A stretch of DNA of 64,000 nucleotides from Fictibacillus nanhaiensis (GCA_017052515.1 JAFHKR010000039.1:248001-312000), one strand, 5' to 3'; positions 40,833-50,277 are shown, numbered from the stretch's first letter. Program-made: numbers and translations. The notes: a model not told the origin generated them from the sequence alone.

Positions 40833-42329
40833 TCAAGAAATAGATTTTAATGACATCTCTTCAATGAAAAGTTGTGCTAAATATGGATCCCATTGTGTAC
40901 CTTTTCCTTCTTCTAATATCGCCAATGCTTTTTCGTGAGTCATTCCTTTTCGGTAAGGTCTATCAGAGGTCATCGCATCGTACGCATCGGCAACTGCGAT
41001 GATCCTTCCGAAAATAGGGATATTTTCTCCAGCCAGTTGTTCAGGGTAGCCCTTACCATCATAACGTTCATGATGATAACGAACACCTGGAAGCAGCGGT
41101 TGCATAGCATCAAAAGGCTGCACTTGCGCAAGGATGTCTGCTCCTATAACTGGATGCTTTTTAATTTGTTCAAACTCCTCTGAAGTTAATTTGGCCTCTT
41201 TTAGTAAAACAACATCAGGGATTCCAATCTTTCCAATGTCGTGCAAAAGTGCTGCTTTTCGAAGTTGGACCAATTGTTGAAACGGCAATCCCGCCATTTG
41301 ACCAATCTTCATCGCATAATCGGCAACTCGTAAGCTATGTCCAGCTGTATAAGGATCACGTGCATCTAGGGTAGCGGCCATCGTCGCAAAAAAACTTTCG
41401 AGCAGCTGTTTATTTTCATGCTCTCGAGATTGTATCGCTTGCGCCATATGGTTAAAACCTTTTATGAGTTTAGAAAATTCATCTGAATACAAATCATTGA
41501 CTTTTGCGTTTGAATTACCGGTACGTACTTCATACATGCCTGCTTGAAGCTCGTTCATAGGCTGTTGAATATCTTTAAACAACAAATATGCTCCATAGAT
41601 CGCAAAAGAAATCCCGATTAATAAGATGAAGAAAGCCCAGCTCCAATACGATCCATTTACAGGCGCTGATAAATGGTATAAACGCACTTGATTTGCAAGT
41701 GCGAACAAAAGAAGTGGAAACGTTCCAATAAATAAAGTACTCCACTGAATCTTTCGTTGAATAGATATATGTTTTGAGGTTGCTAAAGAAAGTATTTTTC
41801 CGTGGTCTTTCAGTGTTCGTTCTTGGATGGAACGAAGCACAGGCTGAACGGCTTTCGTCGTTAAAAAGAACTCAATAATGGCATGCATCCCTGCAACTAA
41901 GATCGCCCCAAGTGATGCAAGATACATGTAATAGTAGGGAAGTGATAAATAATCTAGTGAGATCGCTATAGCTGTCAAAGATAGTGCTGGTATGGATAGT
42001 CCTAACAGGTGCGGACCAAGAATTCGTTTTACCGTTCTGATCGGAAAGTGATGTGCGTGAAAATACGTTTTTTCAGCAAGTTGAATGGTAGGTTTTTGTT
42101 TGGAAAAGTAATTCTTAAATACTGCCGTATGCATACGAAAAAACACATATTCAAGTGAAAACATAACGAAGCAAGAAGTGAGAAGAATACCACACAATAT
42201 CGAAAATTCCAACGTTGATAAGCGGAGTGTAGTAAAAACAAAAACCCCTCCTACTCCTAAAACAGCAGCGGTTGAACCAATAACATAATTTCTTAATAAC
42301 CGTTTTTCAAAATTCTCATAGATTTTCAA
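40833..42329 (-). CDS. HD-GYP cyclic di-GMP phosphodiesterase, membrane-bound
   Basis: 498 residues from TTG 42329 (GGGGGAA upstream). Six to eight N-terminal helices, a HAMP-like linker (QQPMNELQAGMYEVRTGN) and an HD-GYP domain: LRKAALLHDIGKIGIPD supplies the HD pair, RYHHERYDGKGYPEQL the second His set, and IIAVADAYDAMTSDRPYRKG the GYP-region. It degrades cyclic di-GMP to GMP. Gene order shows no partner; a GGDEF protein lies 8 kb away. Confidence 0.88.
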   Translation of the reverse strand: MKIYENFEKRLLRNYVIGSTAAVLGVGGVFVFTTLRLSTLEFSILCGILLTSCFVMFSLEYVFFRMHTAVFKNYFSKQKPTIQLAEKTYFHAHHFPIRTVKRILGPHLLGLSIPALSLTAIAISLDYLSLPYYYMYLASLGAILVAGMHAIIEFFLTTKAVQPVLRSIQERTLKDHGKILSLATSKHISIQRKIQWSTLFIGTFPLLLFALANQVRLYHLSAPVNGSYWSWAFFILLIGISFAIYGAYLLFKDIQQPMNELQAGMYEVRTGNSNAKVNDLYSDEFSKLIKGFNHMAQAIQSREHENKQLLESFFATMAATLDARDPYTAGHSLRVADYAMKIGQMAGLPFQQLVQLRKAALLHDIGKIGIPDVVLLKEAKLTSEEFEQIKKHPVIGADILAQVQPFDAMQPLLPGVRYHHERYDGKGYPEQLAGENIPIFGRIIAVADAYDAMTSDRPYRKGMTHEKALAILEEGKGTQWDPYLAQLFIEEMSLKSIS

Positions 42330-42624
42330 GTTCCCCCGCCTTTCTTACTATTACTTTTTAGAAGATATTATTAGCATACCTTACAAAAAGTTGGAAAAAA
42401 AGCAATTTTTCAACACTTTAGAACATTTTTTGCTAAAAAATAGGTATTTCGATTTATAGGTTAGAAATAGAAAAAGAGAAATGGAGAGATTTGAAAATCG
42501 GAAGTGCTAACGAATTGTTGTTAAGTATAGCATGTATGATTATGGTGCAAAATACACAGGATGGATAATTATTCGGAATAAAGGGTATGAAATGGTATAT
42601 CGAAGTAGGAAGGGAGATTGAATC

Positions 42625-43353
42625 ATGGCATTATCTACACAAGAAATGGACCATTTTAAACAAATCTTATTATCACGAAAAGAAGAGATAAAAGGAATGA
42701 GAGAAAGAAACGACTCTTTTGGTAATGATTCAGAATTTCCGAAAGAATCAACGGGTGAACTATCTAATTATGATAATCATCCGGGTGATCTTGGCACAGA
42801 ACTATTTGAAAAAGAAAAAGATATTGCTTTAAACGATTTACATGAAAAAGAGCTAGAAGATATTGAAACAGCTTTAAAAAGTATTGATAAAGGTGAATAT
42901 GGAGTTTGTAAAACGTGCGGCGAGGACATTCTGAAAGAACGCTTAGAAGTTGTTCCTTTTACATTGTATTGTAAAGAGCATAGCCCTGCACAACATTCAT
43001 CTGATGATCGTCCGATCGAAGAAGAGGTAATTGGTCCAGATTATAAGACCAGAAGCAATGACAATAAGGATGCGAATTTTTTTGATGGAGAAGATACATG
43101 GCAGTCCGTTGCCAAGTATGGGACGAGTGAAACTCCGTCTGACTTTACTGATCCTGATAAGAGAGACTATAACGAGATGTATGAAGATTCGGATGATGAT
43201 GACGGCTTTGTAGAAGACTATGAAAGTTTTGTTGCAACTGACATTACAGGAAATGAGAGAAAAGTTGTCCCGAACAGAAACCATGAGGAATATGAAGAAG
43301 AGTTAGATAGGGAAGAAGAGAAGGAATCCAATCGAGAAAAATATGATAAGTAA
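42625..43353 (+). CDS. TraR/DksA-type zinc finger protein (YteA-like)
   Basis: 242 residues with AGGGAG upstream. A helical start, the DksA-like DKGEYGVCKTCGEDILKERLEVVPFTLYCKEHS (only two Cys plus Cys-His of the finger) at about residues 90-120, and a long acidic C-terminal tail with SDDDDGFVEDYE. B. subtilis YteA/YocK are sporulation-linked members. The tail composition suggests a protein that binds RNA polymerase or other basic partners. Function not known. Confidence 0.82.
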   Translation: MALSTQEMDHFKQILLSRKEEIKGMRERNDSFGNDSEFPKESTGELSNYDNHPGDLGTELFEKEKDIALNDLHEKELEDIETALKSIDKGEYGVCKTCGEDILKERLEVVPFTLYCKEHSPAQHSSDDRPIEEEVIGPDYKTRSNDNKDANFFDGEDTWQSVAKYGTSETPSDFTDPDKRDYNEMYEDSDDDDGFVEDYESFVATDITGNERKVVPNRNHEEYEEELDREEEKESNREKYDK

Positions 43354-43358
43354 AACAG

Positions 43359-43392
43359 AAGGCGCTGCGATTTTCATGCAGCGCCTTTGTTT
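43359..43392. terminator. Bidirectional terminator
   Basis: AAGGCGCTGC and GCAGCGCCTT pair over 10 bp with a 9-base loop and short T runs. Confidence 0.85.
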
Positions 43393-43393
43393 A

Positions 43394-44026
43394 TTAAATT
43401 AACGAATATAATCGATAAGCAAGGAAACTAGAAAAACAGATCAGACCGATTCCAGCTAATCTGGTTAGCCACCTTATTGTTAACTCATTGATCAGCGAAC
43501 GAAAAAAATGAACGGTAAAGGCTACATTTAGGTTCCACAGGACAATTCCTGCAATTATACAAAGACTTAACCCTATTCTTATGAGTTCACTTGTTGCAGA
43601 AGGCAAGCTTTGAAGTGAACCACCATAAACTCCGAACCAGAACATAAAATTATAGGGGTTCATAAGAGCGATGACAAAACCTGTCCAAAAAGGTCTTTTC
43701 TGTTCAATATCTTTCTCTATTAATAACGGTAAGGGTGCAACTGTATTTTTTATGGTTGATATTCCTAAGTAACTTAGTAAAACTATGCCGATTAGCAGCA
43801 TGCAGATTGTTATCCATTTCTCTTGTAAAAAAGGTGAAAGTCCTAGAAATATAAAAGACATAAACAAAAAATCTGCACAAACTGCCCCAAGCCCAACGAG
43901 CCAAGATGGCCAAAATCCCCCATATAATCCGTGTTTAATCATCTCAAGTTTAATAGGGCCGATTGGAATAGCTAAGCTGATACCAAGCATAACAAAATGA
44001 ATACTCAATATCATGATCTCGTTCAA
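43394..44026 (-). CDS. LysE-family amino-acid exporter
   Basis: 210 residues from TTG 44026 (GGGGGAG upstream). Six helices and the LysE signature PIGPIKLEMIKHGLYGGFWPSWLVGLGAVCADF are present. The family exports amino acids and related compounds. The substrate is unknown and no LysG-type regulator is adjacent. Confidence 0.85.
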   Translation of the reverse strand: MNEIMILSIHFVMLGISLAIPIGPIKLEMIKHGLYGGFWPSWLVGLGAVCADFLFMSFIFLGLSPFLQEKWITICMLLIGIVLLSYLGISTIKNTVAPLPLLIEKDIEQKRPFWTGFVIALMNPYNFMFWFGVYGGSLQSLPSATSELIRIGLSLCIIAGIVLWNLNVAFTVHFFRSLINELTIRWLTRLAGIGLICFSSFLAYRLYSLI

Positions 44027-44175
44027 AACTGCTCCCCCTATTCATGTAACTTGTCTAAGTTACTTCCAAAATATGAAAGGTTAATCTGAAATAGTACGGA
44101 AGGAAAAATTAAATTCAAAGCGAAAAAGTTATGTAATGATTAAGATTTACATTCTGAATACAAGGAGATCGTAAT

Positions 44176-44751
44176 GTGAAAAAAGCATGTTTGCTTATTA
44201 TTGATGTCCAAAAAGGATTTGATGATACTAATTTCTGGGGAGAACGAAATAATGGAAATGCTGAAGAGAATATGTTTCTATTACTTGTTGCATTTCGAGA
44301 GGTTGGTTTACCGATCTTTCATGTGCAGCACCAATCAGAAAACGAGAACTCACCATTGCACCCTTCAAAATTAGGTTATCAGTTGAAAACAGGATTTGAA
44401 CCTAAGACAGATGAACCTTTGTTTATTAAGAATGTTAATAGTGCTTTTATCGGAACCAATCTTAAGGAAACGTTAGAAAAAGAGATGATTAAACACATTG
44501 TGATTATTGGTCTAACGACGAACCATTGTGTCTCTACAACTACAAGAATGGCGGCTAATTATGGTTTTAGTGTATCATTAGTTCATGATGCTACTGCTGC
44601 ATTTAAAATCAAATCTTATAATGGAACCGTGTTTTCGGCTCAAGATGTACATGAGTCTGCTCTTGCTCATCTTCATCAAGAATTTGCAGAAATAATAAGT
44701 ACAGATGAAGCTTTGTCACGGTGGGGAAGTATTTCTTCATACATGCAATAG
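44176..44751 (+). CDS. Isochorismatase-family cysteine hydrolase
   Basis: 191 residues from GTG 44176 (AAGGAG at 8-base spacing). The catalytic triad is D10 in LLIIDVQKG, a Lys (about residue 85, FIKNVNSAF) and the Cys in GLTTNHCVSTTTRMA. Likely hydrolyses an amide or an aromatic conjugate such as nicotinamide or biuret; the substrate is not known. Monocistronic. Confidence 0.85.
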   Translation: MKKACLLIIDVQKGFDDTNFWGERNNGNAEENMFLLLVAFREVGLPIFHVQHQSENENSPLHPSKLGYQLKTGFEPKTDEPLFIKNVNSAFIGTNLKETLEKEMIKHIVIIGLTTNHCVSTTTRMAANYGFSVSLVHDATAAFKIKSYNGTVFSAQDVHESALAHLHQEFAEIISTDEALSRWGSISSYMQ

Positions 44752-44872
44752 CAGACATAGACAATATTCCCCAGGAAATGTCGGATGTTGCTAATGGTTT
44801 AGAGGGTTTTATTTAGGGTAAAAATGTATATAAATAAATTTAAACTGAGAGTAATCTAGAGGTGTCTTACAG

Positions 44873-45109
44873 ATGAATAGTGATCAAATCGAACAATTGA
44901 TGAATAATCCTGAACAAGAATTAGAGTTTTGGAGAGAAGAAGATCAACAGCCTGAACTTGTGAGAATGAGATATGTTCCTCAGGGTGAAAGTGGTTATTT
45001 CCAAGTTACTTTTTTAGATGAGGAAGAAGGAATCATCGGATCACAAGTTTTAGATGAAGTAGAAGATGCTTTGCGTTTTTTAGAAAAGAATAAGAATGTT
45101 AATAAATAG
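44873..45109 (+). CDS. Hypothetical acidic 78-residue protein
   Basis: ATG follows AGAGGTG. The product is strongly acidic and has the segment RMRYVPQGESGYFQVTFLDE in the centre and a helical end. A strong terminator follows, so the gene is likely real. No family recognised. Confidence 0.6.
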   Translation: MNSDQIEQLMNNPEQELEFWREEDQQPELVRMRYVPQGESGYFQVTFLDEEEGIIGSQVLDEVEDALRFLEKNKNVNK

Positions 45110-45112
45110 ATG

Positions 45113-45145
45113 AAACCAGAGGGGAATGTCCCTCTGGTTTTTTTA
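45113..45145. terminator. Bidirectional terminator
   Basis: AAACCAGAGGG and CCCTCTGGTTT form an 11-bp perfect stem with a 6-base loop and T7. Confidence 0.92.
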
Positions 45146-45149
45146 GAAT

Positions 45150-45707
45150 CTATCGTTTATCTGAGAACCTTTTTTCTTGCGTCCATTCTGCAGCGTGCTC
45201 CATGCATGTTTCAAGTTGTTCGAACTTTCCTTGTTTATGCATCGAAATGATTTTCTTTGCTGTTTCATGAGCAAGATTCATTTGATCTTTATTAATATCT
45301 CCTTTTTTGAAAGCTTCCATCAACTCATTGTCATCTAGAAGAAAGAGCTCTTTGTCTGGAAGAATAACAATATCTAAATAGAGGTCATCAAACCAAGGAA
45401 CTCCATTTTCATCCACGCCATGGTCGTTACACATATCAATGTAAAATTGAACTACGTTGCCTGTATGATCGAGTACCGTTGTGATCGTGTATTTTTCTCC
45501 CTCAGGAAAATGTTGCATCCACGTATAACCGGAATCGGCGATACATACCTCATGTTGTTTATAGGTAACAACTAACGGTTCAGATACTTGCTTTAAATGA
45601 ATGACTGTAACATTCCCTTTGAAACAAGAAGTTACCTTATGCGTGACTTCAAAATGTTTGTCTGTTACTCTTTTCCAATTTGGTCGATCTGCCGTTTTAT
45701 GTTCCAT
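45150..45707 (-). CDS. DUF402 family protein
   Basis: About 185 residues (ATG 45707 is best spaced from GGAGGT; ATG 45710 and TTG 45713 are also in frame). YIDMCNDHGVDENGVPWFDDLYLDIVILPD is characteristic of DUF402, a family including nucleoside di/triphosphatases such as Ntdp. Acidic metal-binding residues are in that stretch. Likely a nucleotide phosphatase. Confidence 0.75.
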   Translation of the reverse strand: MEHKTADRPNWKRVTDKHFEVTHKVTSCFKGNVTVIHLKQVSEPLVVTYKQHEVCIADSGYTWMQHFPEGEKYTITTVLDHTGNVVQFYIDMCNDHGVDENGVPWFDDLYLDIVILPDKELFLLDDNELMEAFKKGDINKDQMNLAHETAKKIISMHKQGKFEQLETCMEHAAEWTQEKRFSDKR

Positions 45708-45826
45708 CATCAAACCTCCATATTATGGTAACTTTATATCCTTTCATTTTAGATTATAAAAAGGGATATGTAAAATTGTGGAGAAGTATGTAGAGGGATA
45801 GGTGTAGAATGGGAGGATTGTCAGAT

Positions 45827-46222
45827 ATGAAAAGAATACATAAAGAGTTAGAGGAATTTCAATTGCAAAAAGGTTGGGAGATCAGTCAAGAAAGTGCTGA
45901 AAAAAGCACCGAATCTCTCTTGCTCAATCATTTACTATTAACAACTGAAATAGCAGAGATTGCTGAAGAGTTAAGAAGAATGTTAAATAGAGCTTACGAT
46001 ATGAAAGAAGAAGGGGTGGAAGGAGAAAGGGCATTTCAACTCGCTAAGGAAGAAGTTGCTGAAGACATTGGAAAAGAAATTGCTGATAGTATCGCCTATC
46101 TCTTCAAATTTGCTACGTTCTTTCAAAGAGACATAGAAGGTGATATTAAAAATAAATTGAACGAGATCAACGCTCGTACAAAACCAAATCTTCAAAAGCG
46201 TATAAAAGAGGAGGTAAAGTAA
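45827..46222 (+). CDS. MazG-like nucleotide pyrophosphohydrolase
   Basis: 131 residues from ATG 45827, ten bases after GGGAGG (ATG 45809 overlaps the ribosome-site region). LLLTTEIAEIAEELRR and EEVAEDIGKEIADSIAYLFKFA give the ExxE12-28ExxD pattern of all-alpha NTP pyrophosphatases. It may remove modified or non-canonical nucleotides. The stop directly abuts the ATG of the following hydrolase gene, so they are translationally coupled. Confidence 0.8.
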   Translation: MKRIHKELEEFQLQKGWEISQESAEKSTESLLLNHLLLTTEIAEIAEELRRMLNRAYDMKEEGVEGERAFQLAKEEVAEDIGKEIADSIAYLFKFATFFQRDIEGDIKNKLNEINARTKPNLQKRIKEEVK

Positions 46223-47104
46223 ATGGAGATTCTGTTTGAAGAACACAAGATACGTTCTCATGATGGCACTGAGCTTTCGGGTTATGATTATGGAGGTTCT
46301 GGAGATTCGTTGATATTAATTCATTACCTTAATGGAATAGCTAAAGCTTGGCATCCCGTCATTCCCTTTCTCAAAGATCATTATAGAATAGTAGCCTATG
46401 ACCTACGTGGACATGGAAAATCTGATCAACCCGATTTCGGGTATACATTCGAAGACACGGCGAATGATTTAGAGTGTGTCATGAACCACTTTGGGATTAA
46501 AAAAGCTCATCTCGTAGGAAGCTCATACGGTTGTATGGTTGGGTTATATTTTACAGCGATGAGGCAGGATAGAGTTTTGTCACTTGCTAATATTGATGGT
46601 GCGATCATAAATGATTCTGGTGAGCACGGTCTTTATGATGAGACTTTAGAAGAGCATCTCGCTAAATTTGAAGGACAATTAGATCCCGATTACGAGTCTG
46701 TAGAAGAATATCAACAGATTTATCAAGAGCAATGGTTACCATGGAACAAGGAACGAGCAAATTATATCGCTGACTATGAACCGCGTTTGAAAGAAAACGG
46801 AAAAGTAGGTAGCATTACTACCGGTGAAACGATGATGAAGATCATTTCCGAAATCTATTATATTGATTTCTTAACTTGGTATAAAAAGGTTCGATCACCT
46901 GTCTTATTTCTACCTGCTGAAAAAGAAGATCATTTTCAAAAATCTTTAAAGTTTATTGATTTGGCAAAGAAAGGATTACCTTACAGTCAGACCGTCGTTA
47001 TTCCAAGTTCGACACATTTAATGATGTTTGATCATGGAAAAGAATTAGCGGAAGCGATCGTAAAATTTCATTCAGAAATACCGATCTCACAAAAAAATTT
47101 ATGA
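46223..47104 (+). CDS. Alpha/beta hydrolase
   Basis: 293 residues. Nucleophile motif VGSSYGCM (about residue 97), oxyanion LNGIAKAWHP segment, acid in LFLPAEKEDHFQK and a late His (PSSTHLMMFDH) make a complete catalytic triad. The best comparison is with esterases and haloperoxidase-like hydrolases; the substrate is unknown. ATG directly follows the MazG-like stop. Confidence 0.82.
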   Translation: MEILFEEHKIRSHDGTELSGYDYGGSGDSLILIHYLNGIAKAWHPVIPFLKDHYRIVAYDLRGHGKSDQPDFGYTFEDTANDLECVMNHFGIKKAHLVGSSYGCMVGLYFTAMRQDRVLSLANIDGAIINDSGEHGLYDETLEEHLAKFEGQLDPDYESVEEYQQIYQEQWLPWNKERANYIADYEPRLKENGKVGSITTGETMMKIISEIYYIDFLTWYKKVRSPVLFLPAEKEDHFQKSLKFIDLAKKGLPYSQTVVIPSSTHLMMFDHGKELAEAIVKFHSEIPISQKNL

Positions 47105-47115
47105 TGATTCGAATA

Positions 47116-47150
47116 GAAGGGCTCCCTACATTGAGGGAGCCCTTCTGTGT
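47116..47150. terminator. Bidirectional terminator
   Basis: GAAGGGCTCCCT and AGGGAGCCCTTC form a 12-bp perfect stem with a 6-base loop. Confidence 0.88.
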
Positions 47151-47158
47151 TACACACT

Positions 47159-48460
47159 TTAGCCTTCTTTCTCGACATTAACGTGTGAATTTCTACGCTT
47201 ATAAAACTGTTCAAGAATCATACATGTGAGCATACCCATGATCAGTCCATTACTTAAAAGAGTTACAATAATATTTGGCCATTCTTTTAATGCGGCAGCA
47301 GGAATAAAGAGACTTCCGAATCCAACCATTAAGGATGTACTAATAATAAAGAGATTATTTTCCGATTTCAACTCTGATTTATATTCTTTGAATGCTAGAC
47401 CGATCATACTTGAAAAAGGAAGAAATATCGTTGCATATCCTACCGGAGCAGGAATACCTGCAAAGAAAAAAGTAAGTGGTGGAAGAAAACTAATCAAGAT
47501 AATAAGAGCGTTACCAATGATGAATGCTAGTTTGCTGAACATTTTTGTCGTTAAGATGAACCCAGCGGCACCTGAGATCGGTACACTTGCAACCGCTGAA
47601 AATAGACCTGCTATCCATGTGTTTATCCCCATCATAATGGATGAACGATTGTAATTAATAGGCTCGTAATCTTTTTTTTCAGTTTCATAGGCTTTTTCAA
47701 CGACGTTAATACTAGCTACCATATTAGTAAGTAAGAGCATCCCTACAAATAGGGAAGTTATGATCGTTCCGGAAGATAGTTCTGGCATTCCCCAAGCTAG
47801 CATTTCTGGAAAAGCAAAAGTTGTATGACTATGCATCGTTTCTTTTGTTAAATTAAAGAGTTTAAAAAGTCCCCAACCTAGCAACAAAGAGATCAAGATG
47901 GAATAGCTTCTTAACCATTTCACACGGGATTTGCCAAGCACGATGGACAAAACTAAGATGAAGAGTGATGTGAGAGCAACTTTGCTATCTGCACCTTCCT
48001 GTAGATAGCCAATACCGAGCATACCTTTAATAAAAGAACCGCTCAATTGTGAGACGAGAAGGATCAAGTACGTGCCGGTCACTAAAGGCGTAAAGAGAGC
48101 TCTTACTGAACTTATGATGCGAAACATGCCGAGCAGTAAAAAAAGAACGCCACTGATCAGCATTCCAGCTGTAAGTTGCTGTAGCCCATCAGCAACGGTT
48201 AGTGCCCCAGAAGCTACAATTCCTGCATATACGGTAAAAACACCCCACCATAAACCAGCAGGTCCTTCATTGATCGGAAGCTTATGACCGAACAATGCTT
48301 GCAAGATCGCAGACACACCAATGATTAGAAATGACCGCTGTAATAGATCGGCCGTTTCTGCTTGTGTCATTCCAAACGCATCACCGATAGCGATGGGAGC
48401 TACTAAACTACCAGCAAGGATGAACACCATCCATTGAAGAGAAGAAAACGTTAATTTCAT
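47159..48460 (-). CDS. NCS2-family purine/xanthine permease (YwdJ-like)
   Basis: 433 residues, about 12-14 helices. The family segments LPINEGPAGLWWGVFTVYAG and VPISGAAGFILTTKMFSKLAF are present, with an interior stretch around NRSSIMMGINTWIAG matching NCS2 carriers. Most like B. subtilis YwdJ, a predicted purine or xanthine permease. No purine riboswitch was seen upstream. Start ATG 48460 after GAAGGTG. Confidence 0.82.
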   Translation of the reverse strand: MKLTFSSLQWMVFILAGSLVAPIAIGDAFGMTQAETADLLQRSFLIIGVSAILQALFGHKLPINEGPAGLWWGVFTVYAGIVASGALTVADGLQQLTAGMLISGVLFLLLGMFRIISSVRALFTPLVTGTYLILLVSQLSGSFIKGMLGIGYLQEGADSKVALTSLFILVLSIVLGKSRVKWLRSYSILISLLLGWGLFKLFNLTKETMHSHTTFAFPEMLAWGMPELSSGTIITSLFVGMLLLTNMVASINVVEKAYETEKKDYEPINYNRSSIMMGINTWIAGLFSAVASVPISGAAGFILTTKMFSKLAFIIGNALIILISFLPPLTFFFAGIPAPVGYATIFLPFSSMIGLAFKEYKSELKSENNLFIISTSLMVGFGSLFIPAAALKEWPNIIVTLLSNGLIMGMLTCMILEQFYKRRNSHVNVEKEG

Positions 48461-48619
48461 GTAAACACCTTCTGTTATGTATTTCGTTACTTCTTATTAT
48501 AGACCTTTCGTTTGTTTCGTAGAAAGGAAAGAGGTTTATACATGTAGATATAGCGGGTAAATTTCACTATACCAAGATCGTATAACGAGCGAACATTAAA
48601 AAAAATTGCTTCGTATACC

Positions 48620-48645
48620 CTCAAAAAAGAGAAAGTCGCCGAAAC
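48620..48645 (+). promoter_or_regulatory. Sigma-D-like promoter candidate
   Basis: CTCAA (48620-48624), a 13-base spacer and GCCGAAAC (48638-48645) resemble the sigma-D pattern CTAAA/GCCGATAT (four of five and six of eight matches; spacing slightly short). It stands 45 bases before the FlgM-like pair. Confidence 0.35.
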
Positions 48646-48689
48646 GTATAGATACAGGTTAAGACGACCACAAACAAAGGACGATTCTA

Positions 48690-48950
48690 ATGATGCATAA
48701 ACTTACACATGATGATGTCATTCAATGGTTAGAGAAACATCTATTAGACTTTGAACAGTTTACGCCTTACTTGTTTACTTCACAGTGGATTCATTCTTTT
48801 TGTAAGGATAAAGAGAACGGAAATGAGTTTGAAGTAAAATGGGATACATCAGGACAAGAATTGTTCTTCAGACTGTTGGACAACTTGGATTATGATGATC
48901 AATGGAAATGGCTAGGCACATTTCAATATACAGAAGAGGTGAAATCATGA
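48690..48950 (+). CDS. Hypothetical protein paired with a FlgM-like gene
   Basis: 86 residues. Start ATG 48690 or 48693 after AAAGGA. The protein is aromatic and acidic (VIQWLEKHLLDFEQF, WDTSGQELFFRLLDNLDY) and its stop overlaps the FlgM-like ATG (ATGA). No family recognised. Confidence 0.6.
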   Translation: MMHKLTHDDVIQWLEKHLLDFEQFTPYLFTSQWIHSFCKDKENGNEFEVKWDTSGQELFFRLLDNLDYDDQWKWLGTFQYTEEVKS

Positions 48951-49204
48951 GAATTGATGGACAACAACCCGTTCAGAGAAAATATGATGTGAATAAAGTG
49001 TATCAGCAGCCTTCTGTAAAGCCGCCATCATTTGCTAAAGACGAATTATACATATCTAACGAAGCAAAAGTGCTGCATGAAAATGCTCAATTAAATATAA
49101 GGGAACAAAAATTATTAGATATTAAAAAACGCATTGATGCTGGTGAATACCAGATCGATGCGCAAGCGATCGCAAAAAAGATCTCACAATTTTATTCGAA
49201 TTAA
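48947..49204 (+). CDS. FlgM-like anti-sigma factor, isolated copy
   Basis: 85 residues from ATG 48947 (AGGTGA upstream). Disordered start, then FAKDELYISNEAKVLHENA and LLDIKKRIDAGEYQID...AIAKKISQFYSN, which follow the FlgM C-terminal sigma-28-binding pattern (xxIKxRIxxGxYxxDxxxIAxKI). In Bacillus, flgM is normally in the comF-flgK region; no flagellar gene is here. Possibly a second anti-sigma factor. Confidence 0.65.
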   Translation: MRIDGQQPVQRKYDVNKVYQQPSVKPPSFAKDELYISNEAKVLHENAQLNIREQKLLDIKKRIDAGEYQIDAQAIAKKISQFYSN

Positions 49205-49207
49205 AGA

Positions 49208-49615
49208 TTACTTATTCTGATTGTCGTTTTTCTGTCTTAACAGAGAAACGGCATTTTTTATGAACTCAGGAATGGGAACGTTCATTCTTCCTGCATTCTC
49301 AATGATTGATAACAATTCATTAGATAAATAAAAAAAGATAGTAGCGGAATGAATGTAATTACCACCGAGCAATTGGTCGAGAGAATGCGCCGCTGCGACG
49401 ATCGCGAATATAATCATTTTTTTAAGTATCCCTCTAAAACCTTCTTTGCTGTTCAATCTACCTTCGTAAGCTGAAGCTGCCATACCTGTTAAATAGTCTA
49501 ATATCACAAATAAGATAAGCGTCTTAAACAACATCCCGGGTGTACCAAATAAGAAGCTAGCCACTGCTCCTAATGATACGACAGTCATATTGTATAGCAT
49601 GGACCATTTTTCCAC
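49208..49615 (-). CDS. Holin-family protein (phage_holin_4 type)
   Basis: 135 residues from GTG 49615 (GGGGG upstream). Three hydrophobic helices with KTLILFVILDYLTGMAASAYE and FYLSNELLSIIENAGRMNVP, matching TcdE/UtxA-type holins. Bacillus genomes carry such genes outside prophages, often with unknown role. No endolysin gene is adjacent. Confidence 0.78.
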   Translation of the reverse strand: MEKWSMLYNMTVVSLGAVASFLFGTPGMLFKTLILFVILDYLTGMAASAYEGRLNSKEGFRGILKKMIIFAIVAAAHSLDQLLGGNYIHSATIFFYLSNELLSIIENAGRMNVPIPEFIKNAVSLLRQKNDNQNK

Positions 49616-49824
49616 TTCTTTTTCCCCCTTAAAAAACTACAATTTCTATAGTATATGATTGTCCGAGATAACTCGTTTTGGCGATTACCTACTACTTGTC
49701 CCCTAATTTTTAGAAGCTTTATTTCAAATGTGTTAAATAGTCAAAAAATTTAAAAAATAAAGAGTCAGACATGCACTATATCTGTTACAATGAAACAAAT
49801 CCGGAAAGGGAGGAAAGAAATGCA

Positions 49825-50109
49825 ATGAATAAAATTACGTTAGGCTTGCCTCCACATTGCCACAAAGTAACTTGTGACGGAAGAATGATTAAAATCAAAG
49901 ACTCTGGTAACAACAAATGGGCGTTCCCGCTCTCAGGGACTGAAAATGCAGTTGTTGATCAAGTGAACGATGAGACAGGATTATTAACTATCCATGGTAA
50001 GGATAAGATTCTTGCGACACTTGAGATGCCCATTCGTTTTTGTGAAGTAGGCAGAGGCTGGTTGCTTGATAAACTCCCAAAAAAGAAACGTGTGAAAATA
50101 AAAAAATAA
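49825..50109 (+). CDS. Hypothetical 94-residue protein
   Basis: ATG 49825 is in frame; the GGGAGG at 49807-49812 is 12 bases away, and a separate ATG at 49820 in another frame has only two codons. The product is basic and beta-like, with GRMIKIKDSGNNKWAFPL in the middle and a Lys-rich end. Its terminator supports a real gene. No family recognised. Confidence 0.55.
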   Translation: MNKITLGLPPHCHKVTCDGRMIKIKDSGNNKWAFPLSGTENAVVDQVNDETGLLTIHGKDKILATLEMPIRFCEVGRGWLLDKLPKKKRVKIKK

Positions 50110-50123
50110 ACATTGAGAATAGG

Positions 50124-50153
50124 CGCACAGCAGGTCATCTTGCTGTGCGTTTT
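50124..50153 (+). terminator. Intrinsic terminator
   Basis: CGCACAGCA and TGCTGTGCG pair over 9 bp with an 8-base loop, then TTTTAC. Confidence 0.85.
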
Positions 50154-50277
50154 ACATTTTATATGTGTTCCATCATTTATAAAAAGAGCCATGATAAAGA
50201 AATAATTAAGAAATCAAATGGGAAGAAGGGAAAAAATGTTATAATGATTTTTGATACGTGTAGATGAGGTGAATGTA

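Noticed and set aside
48461-48619. Purine riboswitch before the NCS2 permease
   Set aside because: The conserved core (UAUAAU and paired loops) is not visible.
49208-49615. Prophage around the holin-like gene
   Set aside because: No lysin, structural, integrase or repressor genes lie nearby; the family also occurs outside phages.
49820-49828. ATG at 49820 as start of the 94-residue protein
   Set aside because: It reads ATG CAA TGA; only ATG 49825 is in the long frame.
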